A DNA stretch of 64,000 nucleotides from Paracoccaceae bacterium (GTDB taxonomy: Bacteria; Pseudomonadota; Alphaproteobacteria; Rhodobacterales; Rhodobacteraceae), in assembly GCA_012103375.1 (NCBI GenBank), contig WLWX01000001.1:310001-374000 (forward strand), read 5' to 3'. Below, one piece after another: positions 18,260 to 27,039 of the stretch. The position numbers were made by a program, and so were the translations under genes. The notes below the pieces were generated by a model. The model was not told the DNA's origin. It ran no database searches and worked only from the letters and a program-made list of their open reading frames with translations. Positions within the stretch are counted from its first letter, which is position 1; every line of letters starts with the position of its first letter.

Positions 18260-19270
18260 ATGCCTGAAACCGAAACGCTGAGCCTTGCACAAATCGAAGA
18301 CCTGTCCCTGCGCGCCCTGATTGCCGCCGGAACGTCCGAGGCGAACGCCCGGCCCCTGGCCGTTGCGACGGCCGCGACCGAGGCGGACGGTGTCGCCTCC
18401 CACGGTCTTGCCTATATCCCGATCTATGCCGAGCACGTTCAGTGCGCCAAGGTCGACGGGCAGGCGGTGCCGGTTCTGACACGCCCCGCACCCGGTGTCG
18501 TGGCCGTCGATGCCGCCACCGGGTTTGCCCATGCGGCGATTGATACAGGGTTTGAGGCGTTGTTTCCTTTGGCGCGCGAACAAGGCGTCGCAGCACTGTC
18601 GATCCGAAATTCCTATAACTGCGGGGTGCTGGGCTATCACACCTATCGTCTGGCGCAGGCCGGGTTGCTGGGGATCGGATTCACCAACGCGCCTGCGTCC
18701 ATCGCGCCCTCGGGCGGGCAGACGCCGGTGGTCGGGACCAACCCGTTTTCGCTGGCGGTGCCGGACGGCAAGGGTGGCGCGGCGGTGTTGATCGACCAAA
18801 GCGCCAGCGTGATCGCCAAGTCCGAGATCATGAAACACAACCGCGAAGGTCAACCGATCCCCGAAGGCTGGGCGCTGGACCCGGACGGCAAGCCGACAAC
18901 GGATCCGGCTGTGGCGCTGACCGGCTCGATGGCGCCATCGGGGGGATACAAGGGCGTCGGGATCGCGCTGCTGGTCGAGGTGATGGCCGCCGCTATGACC
19001 GGTGCGACATTGGGGATCAACGCCAGTCCGTTTTCGGGCACCAAAGGCGGGCCGCCGAAAACCGGACAGTTCTTTCTGGCGATTGATCCCGGCGCGACCT
19101 CGGGCGGCGGATTCGCGGGCAACGTGGCCGAACTGGTCGGGGCGATCCACGCGCAAGACGGCGCGCGGCTTCCCGGCGACGGGCGTGGCGGCAAGCGGGC
19201 TGTTGCGGCAAAGGACGGCGTTGCGGTCAATTCGACCACATTGGCGAAAGTGCGTGCGCTGATCGGGTGA
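18260..19270 (+). CDS. Ldh-family NAD(P)-dependent oxidoreductase
   Basis: 336 residues of the malate/L-lactate dehydrogenase type II superfamily, which also holds ureidoglycolate dehydrogenase, sulfolactate dehydrogenase and delta1-pyrroline-2-carboxylate reductase. The substrate motif ASHG is at residues 46-49, and the nucleotide-binding segment GTNPFSLAVP plus TNAPASIAPSGG are present. The usual SxHFG-like motif reads NSYNCG here (Asn120-Cys121), so a His that is common in the family is missing. GGAG stands before the ATG, 14 bp after the previous gene. It closes the operon. A pyrroline-carboxylate-type reductase would fit the aldehyde dehydrogenase (inference). Confidence 0.85.
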   Translation: MPETETLSLAQIEDLSLRALIAAGTSEANARPLAVATAATEADGVASHGLAYIPIYAEHVQCAKVDGQAVPVLTRPAPGVVAVDAATGFAHAAIDTGFEALFPLAREQGVAALSIRNSYNCGVLGYHTYRLAQAGLLGIGFTNAPASIAPSGGQTPVVGTNPFSLAVPDGKGGAAVLIDQSASVIAKSEIMKHNREGQPIPEGWALDPDGKPTTDPAVALTGSMAPSGGYKGVGIALLVEVMAAAMTGATLGINASPFSGTKGGPPKTGQFFLAIDPGATSGGGFAGNVAELVGAIHAQDGARLPGDGRGGKRAVAAKDGVAVNSTTLAKVRALIG

Positions 19271-19286
19271 GGCAGAAAAGAATAAT

Positions 19287-19320
19287 GCCTCCGGCGGGGA
19301 TATTTATGGGTCAATGATGG
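19287..19320 (+). repeat. Short intergenic motif GCCTCCGGCGGGGATATTTATGG-type (positions 19287-19320)
   Basis: The gap after the Ldh gene contains gcctccggcggggatattta followed by a GGTCAATGATGG tail. From memory, closely similar strings recur at gene ends in Rhodobacterales genomes. Only one copy is in this window, so the repeat nature cannot be shown here. It could mark the end of the preceding operon. Confidence 0.35.
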
Positions 19321-19431
19321 CATTGAGGTGCCTCTGAACCAACCGGACCTGTGATGAACTTGCCGTGGGTGATCTTGTGAGTGGCGGGCGCGCTTAGTAT
19401 CACGCGCGGATTGCATCCGAACGAGGGCATC

Positions 19432-21219
19432 ATGGCGCGCGGACAGGTCGAGGAAGAACGGGCGACATCCCGGCGTGTTGGTGCGGTGCGCGGTTTGTGG
19501 CCGTTCATGCGGCCATACAAGCTTCTGATGCTGGCGGCGTTTTCGGCGCTGGTGCTGACGGCCGGGGTGGCGCTGATCCTGCCGCTGGCGGTGCGCCGGG
19601 TCGTGGATGGGTTTGAAAGCAGCGCGGTGGCCTTGCTGGACGAGTATTTCCTGGCCGCGCTGGCGCTGGCGGGAATGCTGGCCGTAGGAACCGGCCTCAG
19701 GTATTATCTGGTGACGCGGCTGGGCGAACGGGTCGTGGCCGATATCCGCAAGGCGGTGTTTGTCCGGGTCATCACGCTGAGCCCGAAGTTTTATGAGACG
19801 ATCCTGACCGGCGAGGTGATCAGCCGGATCACCACGGATACAACTCTGGTCCTGTCGGTCATCGGTTCGTCCCTGTCGCTGGCCTTGCGCAACACGTTGC
19901 TGTTCTTTGGCGGGCTGACATTGCTGCTGTTCACCTCGGTCAAGCTGACGTTGTTGGTGCTGTTGATCGTGCCTGCGGTGCTGGTGCCGATATTCGTTCT
20001 GGGGCGGCGGCTGCGGGTGCTCAGCCGGGAAAATCAGGATTGGATCGCGGCGTCTTCGGGCAATGCGTCCGAGGCGTTGCTGGCCGTTCAGACGGTTCAG
20101 GCCTTCACCCATGAGGCCGCCAGCCAAGAAGAATTTGCCCACGTGACCGAACGCAGTTTCCAGGTTGCGAAAACCCGTGTCGGGGTGCGGGCGTTGATGA
20201 CGATGATCGTGATCGCGCTGATATTTTCCGGCGTGGTTGGGGTGCTGTGGATCGGGGCGCGCGATGTGCGCGCTGATCTGATGACGGTGGGTGAGTTGGT
20301 GCAGTTCGTGATCTATGCGGTTCTGGTCGCAGGGTCCGTGGCGGCCCTGACCGAACTGTGGGGAGAGTTGCAGCGGGCTGCCGGTGCGACCGAACGTCTG
20401 GTGGAATTGCTGAATGTCGAGGACGCGATTGCCGATCCGGCGCAGCCAGCGACACTGGCGCATCCGGTCCGGGGCGAGATTGAATTTGACGGTGTCAGTT
20501 TCCGGTATCCGGCCCGCCCCGATGCCGCGGCGCTGGACGCAATCGCCTTGCGGATCAAGCCTGGGGAAACCGTCGCATTGGTCGGGCCGTCGGGGGCGGG
20601 CAAATCGACGATCCTGCAATTGCTGTTACGGTTCTATGATCCGACCGCCGGTGAAATCCGCCTTGACGGGCAACCGTTAAGCGATCTGGCGCGCACCGAT
20701 TTTCGCCGCGCCATGGCGCTGGTGCCGCAGGATCCGGTGATCTTTGCGGCGACGGCGCGTGAGAATATTCGCTTTGGCCGACCGGACGCGAGCGATGCGG
20801 ATGTCGAGGCTGCGGCAAAAGCGGCGGCTGCGGATGGGTTTCTTGGCGCGTTGCCGGACGGCTATGACACCTATGTCGGAGAGCGCGGCGTGATGCTGTC
20901 GGGCGGGCAGAAGCAGCGGATCGCGATTGCGCGGGCAATTCTGCGGGACGCGCCGGTGCTGTTGCTGGATGAGGCGACAAGCGCGCTGGATGCGGAAAGT
21001 GAGCGTGCCGTGCAGCAAGCGGTGCAGAGGTTGGCGCAGGATCGCACCACGCTGATTGTTGCGCATCGTTTGGCCACGGTGAAACAGGCGGACCGGATCA
21101 TCGTGCTGGACGAGGGGTGCATCGTGGGCGAAGGCACCCATGACACGCTGGTTGCCGAAGGGGGGCTTTATGCCCGCCTTGCACGCCTTCAGTTCACCGA
21201 AGGCATGGCCGCTGAATAG
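19432..21219 (+). CDS. ABC exporter, fused permease/ATPase (MsbA-like)
   Basis: 595 residues. Six transmembrane helices of the exporter type fill the first 300 residues. The nucleotide-binding domain carries Walker A GPSGAGKST near residue 385, signature LSGGQKQR near 488, Walker B VLLLDEAT near 509 and the H-loop VAHRL. It likely works as a homodimer in the inner membrane, exporting lipid or another hydrophobic substrate. I choose ATG 19432, preceded by GAGGG. The true substrate cannot be told from sequence. IS630 copy A lies 65 bp downstream. Confidence 0.9.
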   Translation: MARGQVEEERATSRRVGAVRGLWPFMRPYKLLMLAAFSALVLTAGVALILPLAVRRVVDGFESSAVALLDEYFLAALALAGMLAVGTGLRYYLVTRLGERVVADIRKAVFVRVITLSPKFYETILTGEVISRITTDTTLVLSVIGSSLSLALRNTLLFFGGLTLLLFTSVKLTLLVLLIVPAVLVPIFVLGRRLRVLSRENQDWIAASSGNASEALLAVQTVQAFTHEAASQEEFAHVTERSFQVAKTRVGVRALMTMIVIALIFSGVVGVLWIGARDVRADLMTVGELVQFVIYAVLVAGSVAALTELWGELQRAAGATERLVELLNVEDAIADPAQPATLAHPVRGEIEFDGVSFRYPARPDAAALDAIALRIKPGETVALVGPSGAGKSTILQLLLRFYDPTAGEIRLDGQPLSDLARTDFRRAMALVPQDPVIFAATARENIRFGRPDASDADVEAAAKAAAADGFLGALPDGYDTYVGERGVMLSGGQKQRIAIARAILRDAPVLLLDEATSALDAESERAVQQAVQRLAQDRTTLIVAHRLATVKQADRIIVLDEGCIVGEGTHDTLVAEGGLYARLARLQFTEGMAAE

Positions 21220-21297
21220 GCACGCGGTGCCGGATTTGCGCAAAACGTTGCGGGATCGCCGCAAATAGCGCATTTTCTTCCCTAAAGCGTTTCGACA

Positions 21298-22256
21298 TTA
21301 ACCTGAGACATATCCGGCGGCCTTAAAGTAGTTCCAGCATTCTACTGGGTCGTAGAGATCGCAGATTGCTCCGATTGCTTCGAAGACCTGGGTAAAGGAC
21401 CTGACCCCGATCCGTCGCAAATGGGCTTTCAGTTTAGAGAAGGCCTGCTCGATGGGATTCAGGTCGGGCGAGTACGGTGGCAGGTAAAGGAACCAGCAGC
21501 CGTGATTGCGTAAAGCCTGCGTCGCCTCCTTATTCCGGTGGGTTGCCAGGTTGTCGAGAATGACGACAGTGCCGGGGTTGATCTCGGGGACCAGCACTTC
21601 GCGGATGTAGGCCGCGAAGGCGGGGCCATCTATCGCTCCCTTGATGACCCAAGGTGCGATCAGCGCGCCTTGGGTCAGGCCCGCGATCAAGGTTTGGGTT
21701 CCCCAGCTTCCGAAGGGCGCATCCATCGTCAGGCGCTTACCGCGCTTGGCTCTGCCGCGTAGGCGCGTGAGGTTTGTCTTCACTGCGGTTTCGTCAATAA
21801 AGACAACGCGCTCAGGAAAGGTCGCAATGGCTGGCGAGCGGTATCTGAACCAGTCGGCCCGTTGCTGCCTTACCTTGGCGCGGCGGCGCTCGGTTGCGAC
21901 CAGCGACTTTTTTTGTACGTGAAGCCGAGCCGGGACAGAAGGTTGGCGATGGAGGAGTGATGCACCCGCACACCCTCTGCATCGGCCAGCGCATTACGCA
22001 ACTCAAAGAGCGTGATGTCAGGGTCTTGTGCGATCAACTCCTCAAAGAATTCCCGATGCGGAGCCAGCTTTCCCTTGCCGCGCGGCGGTCCCTGCCGGGC
22101 AGGTTCCGCATGACCCTTCATCCTCACCTGACGCGCCCACCGCGCGCCTGTGGCAGGCGACAGCTTCAACCGCAACGCCGCCGCGCGCCCGCTCAACCCT
22201 TCTTCAATGTATCTCTGAAACCGTATCCGAAGCGCAGATGGCAAAGGTGCTGACAT
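21298..22256 (-). CDS. IS630-family transposase (ORFA/ORFB joined by -1 frameshift), copy A
   Basis: ORFA begins at ATG 22256 after GGAGG and encodes a helix-turn-helix DNA-binding region (GLSGRAAALRLKLSPATGARWA). The catalytic part is in the -1 frame and runs to 21298. The frames meet at a run of seven A on the coding strand (complement of 21908-21914), a normal slippery site. The joined product shows the DDE triad: VVFIDETAV, VVILDNLATHR, and the Glu in SPDLNPIEQAFSKLK. Cut-and-paste transposition at TA. Confidence 0.9.
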
Positions 22257-22328
22257 GATCCATCCTCCCAAACAGGATGAATCACAGATCAGGTCTCAAG
22301 GGAATCCCTCGCGATTCAGGTTCAAGCC

Positions 22329-22546
22329 GATTGTGTTGAAAAACTCCGTTTTAGGGCCTGAACGATGATTTTTCTTTCCATGCAGCCCGATCCTAAATTT
22401 TTGGCGCGGGGGTCGGCCCAAATCGCCTACATGCGCTCACGCGCAGCCATGCGCTGTCTCGTGGTCAAAGCTTTCCGACTATTTCGCTTCATAGGTTTTC
22501 GCAAGAAATCCGCGACGCTCTGATTTCGGAGTTTTTCAACACAATC
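22329..22546 (-). mobile_element. 218-bp MITE-like element, copy 2 (nested in IS630)
   Basis: Same 20-bp inverted repeats and same length as the other copies, in reverse orientation. A 4-bp target duplication AGCC lies at 22325-22328 and 22547-22550. It was inserted 13 bp inside the IS630 right end. IS630 copy B has the uninterrupted sequence, so this insertion is later than the arrival of IS630 copy A here. Confidence 0.95.
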
Positions 22547-22605
22547 AGCCGAAACGCTTTAATATGACGGTCAGCCATATGGCCGCGCTCCGGGGAGAGA
22601 TCATT

Positions 22606-24507
22606 ATGCGCAACTTTGCCGGTACTGCCGACTGCAGGGCGATTGAAGCTGAATCGAGCTGGGAAGACCGGGGCATGGCGCATTCGGTCTATGCGCGGAT
22701 TGGCCAGACGGCGGCGGCGCATGGGGACCGCCCGGCGATCACCTATCAACTGGAATCGGGTCCGCGCGACAAGGCCGAGACGCTGACCTGGAACGAGGTT
22801 TTCGCCAAGACGACGCAGGCTGCGAACCTGTTTCATCGGCTGGGTATTCGCGACGATGACGTTGTCGCCTATATCCTGCCCAATGCGACCGAAACGATCT
22901 TTGCCCTGCTGGGCGGGATGACGGCGGGGATCGTCAATCCGATCAATCCGCTGTTGGAGCCTGAAAAGATCGCCTCGATCCTGCGGGAAACCGGGGCGAA
23001 AGTCGTGGTGACGTTAAAGGCGTTCCCGAAAACGGATGTGCCGCAGAATACAGCCAGGGCGCTGGCGCTGGCGCCGAATGTTGAGACGGTGCTGGAGGTT
23101 GACCTCAACCGCTACCTCAGCCCGCCGAAAAGCTGGATCGTGCCGCTGATCCGTCCGAAGAACCCGCGGCTCCACAAGGCGCAGGTGTTAGACTTCGTGG
23201 CGGAACTGGCGAAAGAGCCGTCCGACAAGCTGACATTCGACGAAATAACCGAGGACCGTGTCGGCGCGTATTTCCACACCGGCGGCACGACCGGCATGCC
23301 CAAGGTCGCGCAGCATCGGCATTCGGGCATGATCTATAATGGCTGGCTGGGCGCGCGGCTGCTGTTTTCGGAACAGGATACGATCATCTGCCCGCTGCCG
23401 CTGTTTCATGTCTTCGCGGTGCATGTGATCCTGATGGCGATGCTGACCTCTGGCAGCCATGTCGTATTCCCGACACCAGCGGGCTATCGCGGCGATGGGG
23501 TGTTCGACAACTTCTGGAAGCTGATCGAGCGCTGGAAGGTGACGTTCATCATCACGGTTCCCACGGCGGTTTCGGCATTGATGCAACGGCCGGTGGACGC
23601 CGATATCTCGACCGTGCGGAATGTGTTTTCCGGGTCTTCGCCGATGCCGATCGAGTTGTTCCGGCGTTTCAACGAAGCCTCGGGTGTTGAGATCACCGAA
23701 GGCTATGGCCTGACCGAAGCGACCTGTCTGGTCGCGGTCAATCCGGTGGATGGGACCAAAAAAATCGGCTCGGTCGGGGTGCCGCTGCCCTACAGCCGGG
23801 TGCGCATTCTGGATTGTGCCGAGGATGGCACCGTGAAGGCCGAATGTGCGCCTGGCGACGTGGGTGAGATTTGCGTGTCCACACCCGGTGTCTGGGCCGG
23901 GCATCCCTATACCGATGCCACCAAGAACGCGGGGCTGTTTGCGGATGGTGATTTTTTGCGGACCGGCGATCTGGGTCGGATTGACGAAGATGGCTATCTC
24001 TGGATTACCGGGCGGGCGAAGGATCTGATTATTCGGGGCGGGCACAACATTGACCCTGCGGTGATTGAAGAGGCTTTGGCCGGGCATGATGCCGTGGCCA
24101 TGGCCGGTGCGATTGGTCAGCCCGATGCCCATTCCGGCGAGATTCCGGCCGCCTATGTCGAACTGGTCGAAGGCGCATCGGCGACGACGAACGAATTGAC
24201 GGCATTTTTGCTGGGCAGGATCAGCGAACGCGCGGCCTTGCCAAAATACATCGAGATCATGGATGAACTGCCGAAAACCGCAGTCGGCAAAGTGTTCAAG
24301 CCCGATCTGCGTCGCAGTGCGATTGCCCGTGTCTATGACGCCGCCCTGTCCGAAGCTGGCGTCGCCGCCGAAATCGAATCTGTGGTGGAAGACAAGGCCC
24401 TCGGTCTGGTCGCCAAGGTGAAAAAGACCGGCGAGGCTGACGACGCGACAGTTAACGCAGTGCTGGGGCAATTCACCCGGCCCTGGAAGTGGGCCGAGAG
24501 TGCCTGA
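22606..24507 (+). CDS. Acyl-CoA synthetase (AMP-forming)
   Basis: 633 residues. It activates a carboxylic acid to acyl-AMP and then acyl-CoA. Motifs in order: HTGGTTGMPKVAQH (ATP phosphate loop, about residue 216), EGYGLTEATC (about 364), LRTGDLGRIDEDGYLWITGR, and PKTAVGKVFKPDLRR with the catalytic Lys. An unusually long C-terminal tail of some 60 residues follows. The start at 22606 has GGGGAGAG 8 nt upstream. In-frame ATGs at 22564 and 22579 lie closer to the IS end. Chain-length specificity is unknown. It may now depend on an IS-derived promoter. Confidence 0.88.
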   Translation: MRNFAGTADCRAIEAESSWEDRGMAHSVYARIGQTAAAHGDRPAITYQLESGPRDKAETLTWNEVFAKTTQAANLFHRLGIRDDDVVAYILPNATETIFALLGGMTAGIVNPINPLLEPEKIASILRETGAKVVVTLKAFPKTDVPQNTARALALAPNVETVLEVDLNRYLSPPKSWIVPLIRPKNPRLHKAQVLDFVAELAKEPSDKLTFDEITEDRVGAYFHTGGTTGMPKVAQHRHSGMIYNGWLGARLLFSEQDTIICPLPLFHVFAVHVILMAMLTSGSHVVFPTPAGYRGDGVFDNFWKLIERWKVTFIITVPTAVSALMQRPVDADISTVRNVFSGSSPMPIELFRRFNEASGVEITEGYGLTEATCLVAVNPVDGTKKIGSVGVPLPYSRVRILDCAEDGTVKAECAPGDVGEICVSTPGVWAGHPYTDATKNAGLFADGDFLRTGDLGRIDEDGYLWITGRAKDLIIRGGHNIDPAVIEEALAGHDAVAMAGAIGQPDAHSGEIPAAYVELVEGASATTNELTAFLLGRISERAALPKYIEIMDELPKTAVGKVFKPDLRRSAIARVYDAALSEAGVAAEIESVVEDKALGLVAKVKKTGEADDATVNAVLGQFTRPWKWAESA

Positions 24508-24514
24508 CGCAACG

Positions 24515-24525
24515 CTGCATTGCAG
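24515..24525. promoter_or_regulatory. Possible PhaR operator CTGC-N3-GCAG upstream of glgP
   Basis: CTGCATTGCAG is an exact match to CTGCN3-4GCAG, the binding pattern described for the polyhydroxybutyrate-responsive repressor PhaR in Paracoccus and Rhodobacter. It lies in the short gap before the glycogen operon, 65 bp ahead of the glgP start. Such an 11-bp pattern can arise by chance; phaR itself is not in this window. Confidence 0.4.
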
Positions 24526-24589
24526 CAATTGACCTTGCGCCGCCCGGCCATTGGCTGAATAAGCGCCCTGATCAAATGGGAAGTCAGAT

Positions 24590-26990
24590 ATGACGACGGA
24601 CGTTTTACGCGCAGAAGTGCTGCGCCATCTGGGTTATTCGCTGGGTAAAGATGCCGAGCACGCCAAGCTTTATGACTGGCGCATGGCACTGTCGCTGGCG
24701 GTGCGCGACCGGATGATGGACCGCTGGTTCACCTCGACACGGGCCGCATACGGGGCGGGGGCCAAGCGGGCCATTCTATTACCTGTCGATGGAATTCCTG
24801 ATCGGGCGGCTGTTGCAGGACGCCATCGTGAACCTTGGACTGGGCGAGGCGGCCGAGGCTGCGATGGCCGATCTGGGCCTGTCACTGAACGAGGTAATGG
24901 CGAATGAACCTGACGCGGCGCTGGGCAATGGTGGCCTGGGGCGGTTGGCGGCCTGTTTCATGGAAAGCCTTGCGACGCTGGGCGTGCCCGCGATGGGCTA
25001 TGGCATCCGCTATGAACACGGGCTGTTCCGGCAGCGGTTCGAAGATGGTCGCCAGGTTGAAGAACCCGAAGACTGGCTGACCCAGCGCCACGCCTGGGAA
25101 TTTGAACGCCCCGAGGCCGCCTTTAACATCGGTTTCGGAGGAGAGGTTGCCCGCAACGGGGATCGCAACGAATGGCGCCCGGCGGAAACGGTAATCGCGC
25201 GGGCCTATGACACACCGGTGATTGGCTGGAAGGGGCGCTGGGCGAATACGCTGCGCCTTTGGGGTGCGGTGCCGGTGACCTCGTTCGATCTGCATCGGTT
25301 CAATCAGGGTGATTACGCCGGGGCGGCGGAACCCGAAGCACTGGCGCGCACGATCAGCCGGATTCTGTATCCTGATGACACCACGGATCAGGGCAAGGCG
25401 CTGCGCCTGAAGCAAGAGTATTTCTTTACGGCCGCATCCATGCGCGACCTGCTGCGCCGGTTCGAAGGCGAACACGGCGATCTGCGCCTGCTGCCGCAGA
25501 AAGTTGCGATCCAGCTTAACGATACGCACCCCGCGATTGCCGGGCCGGAACTGGTCCGCCTGCTGCATGATGAGCGTGGGATTGACCTGCCCGATGCGAT
25601 CGCGATTGCGCAGAACACGCTGAACTACACCAATCATACGCTGCTGCCCGAAGCGCTTGAAAGCTGGTCCGAGGGGCTGATGGCGCATCTTCTGCCGCGC
25701 CATATGGAGCTGATCGGCGTCATCGACGACGCGCACGCCAAGGCGCACCCCAAGCGGACACAGGGTATTCGCGACCATCACCACGTGAAGATGGGGCGGC
25801 TGGCCTTTGTGATGGCGAACCGCGTGAACGGTGTGTCAGCGCTGCACAGCGGTCTGGTCAAGGAAACGGTGTTCGAAGAGCTCCACTCGCTGCACCCGGA
25901 CCGGATCGTCAACCAGACCAACGGCGTCACGCCGCGCCGCTGGCTGCTGGGCTGCAACCCGCGTCTGTCCGGCCTGATTGATGAGACGATTGGCACCGAC
26001 TGGGTGGACGATCTGGAACAGCTCAAGCGGCTGGAACCTTCCATCGAGGATGCCGGCTGGCGCGACCGGTTTGCGGCGGCCAAACACGCCAACAAGGTCG
26101 ATCTGGCGAACTGGCTGGGCCGCGAACATGGGCTGGACGTCGATGCGGCGGCCATGTTCGATGTGCAGATCAAGCGCATCCACGAATACAAGCGCCAGCA
26201 TCTCAACATCATCGAAACGATTGCCCTGTGGCAAGAGATGCGGGCAAATCCGAACGCGGATTGGACGCCGCGGGTCAAGATATTCGGCGGCAAGGCAGCC
26301 CCCGGATACGGCTTTGCCAAGGACATCATCCACCTGATCAACTCGGTCGCGGCGGTGGTGAACACGGATCCGGTGACGGGCGATAAGCTGAAGGTGTTCT
26401 TTGCCCCGAACTACAACGTCAGCCTTGCGGAACGTCTGATCCCGGCCAGTGATCTGAGTGAGCAGATTTCGACCGCTGGCAAGGAAGCCTCAGGCACCGG
26501 TAACATGAAGTTTGCGCTGAACGGTGCGCCCACTGTGGGAACGCTGGATGGCGCAAATGTCGAGATTCGCGATCATGTCGGGGCCGAGAATTTCTTCCTG
26601 TTCGGCATGACGGCCGATCAGGTTGATGCGCGCCGCGCGATTGATGGGCACGCCGGGCAGGCAATCGCGGCTGATCCGCGCCTTGCGGGCGCGTTGAAGG
26701 CGATCCGGTCTGGCATGTTCTCCGATGGGGATCCTGATCGATTCGGGCATATTGCCGACAACGTTGGCGGGCCAGATTACTTCCTCGTCGCGTCGGATTT
26801 CAGCGACTATTGGCGGGCGCAGCGCGCGGCGGACGCGGCCTATCGCGACCGTGACGGCTGGGCCCGGATTGCGGCGCTGAACACCGCGCGGTCAGGTTGG
26901 TTTTCGTCGGACCGCACGATACGCGGGTACCTGTCGGACATCTGGCACGCGGGTCCGGTCAATGGCGCGACCACGTTGGCGGCCGAATGA
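24590..26990 (+). pseudogene. glgP: Glycogen phosphorylase, frameshifted near the N-terminus
   Basis: Glycogen phosphorylase releases glucose-1-phosphate from glycogen. The first 60 or so residues (VLRHLGYSLGKDAEHAK...TRAAYGAGAKR) are in one frame. The family's next motif, YYLSMEFLIGR, is in the +1 frame from about 24777, so one base too many lies near 24770. From 24789 on, the frame is intact for 733 residues and keeps the PLP-site region ASGTGNMKFALNG and the nucleotide loop PNYNVSLAE. Total length would be about 800, normal. First gene of the glycogen operon. It is either a recent knock-out or a sequencing error; an internal start at ATG 24789 would lack conserved residues. Confidence 0.8.
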
Positions 26991-27039
26991 TTCTTGGAAT
27001 TGGAATTGACCTGTGGTGTCAGGGCGTTAGCCTGTAGAC

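Larger units (their letters stand above)
21285..22559 (-). mobile_element. IS630-family insertion sequence, copy A (with nested 218-bp element)
   Basis: Ends are inverted repeats AAGCGTTTCG and CGAAACGCTT, each flanked by TA (21283-21284 and 22560-22561), the TA target duplication typical of IS630/Tc1. Without the nested 218-bp element and its 4-bp AGCC duplication the element is 1053 bp, the same length as copy B at 42453-43505; the encoded products match as well. The right end lies only 46 bp before the start of the acyl-CoA synthetase gene, probably separating it from its old promoter. Confidence 0.93.

Noticed and set aside
18850..20619. Long open frame of 589 codons on the minus strand
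   Set aside because: It lies opposite the Ldh and ABC exporter genes, is rich in His/Gln/Arg low-complexity sequence and has no family match; it arises from the codon bias of the plus-strand genes.
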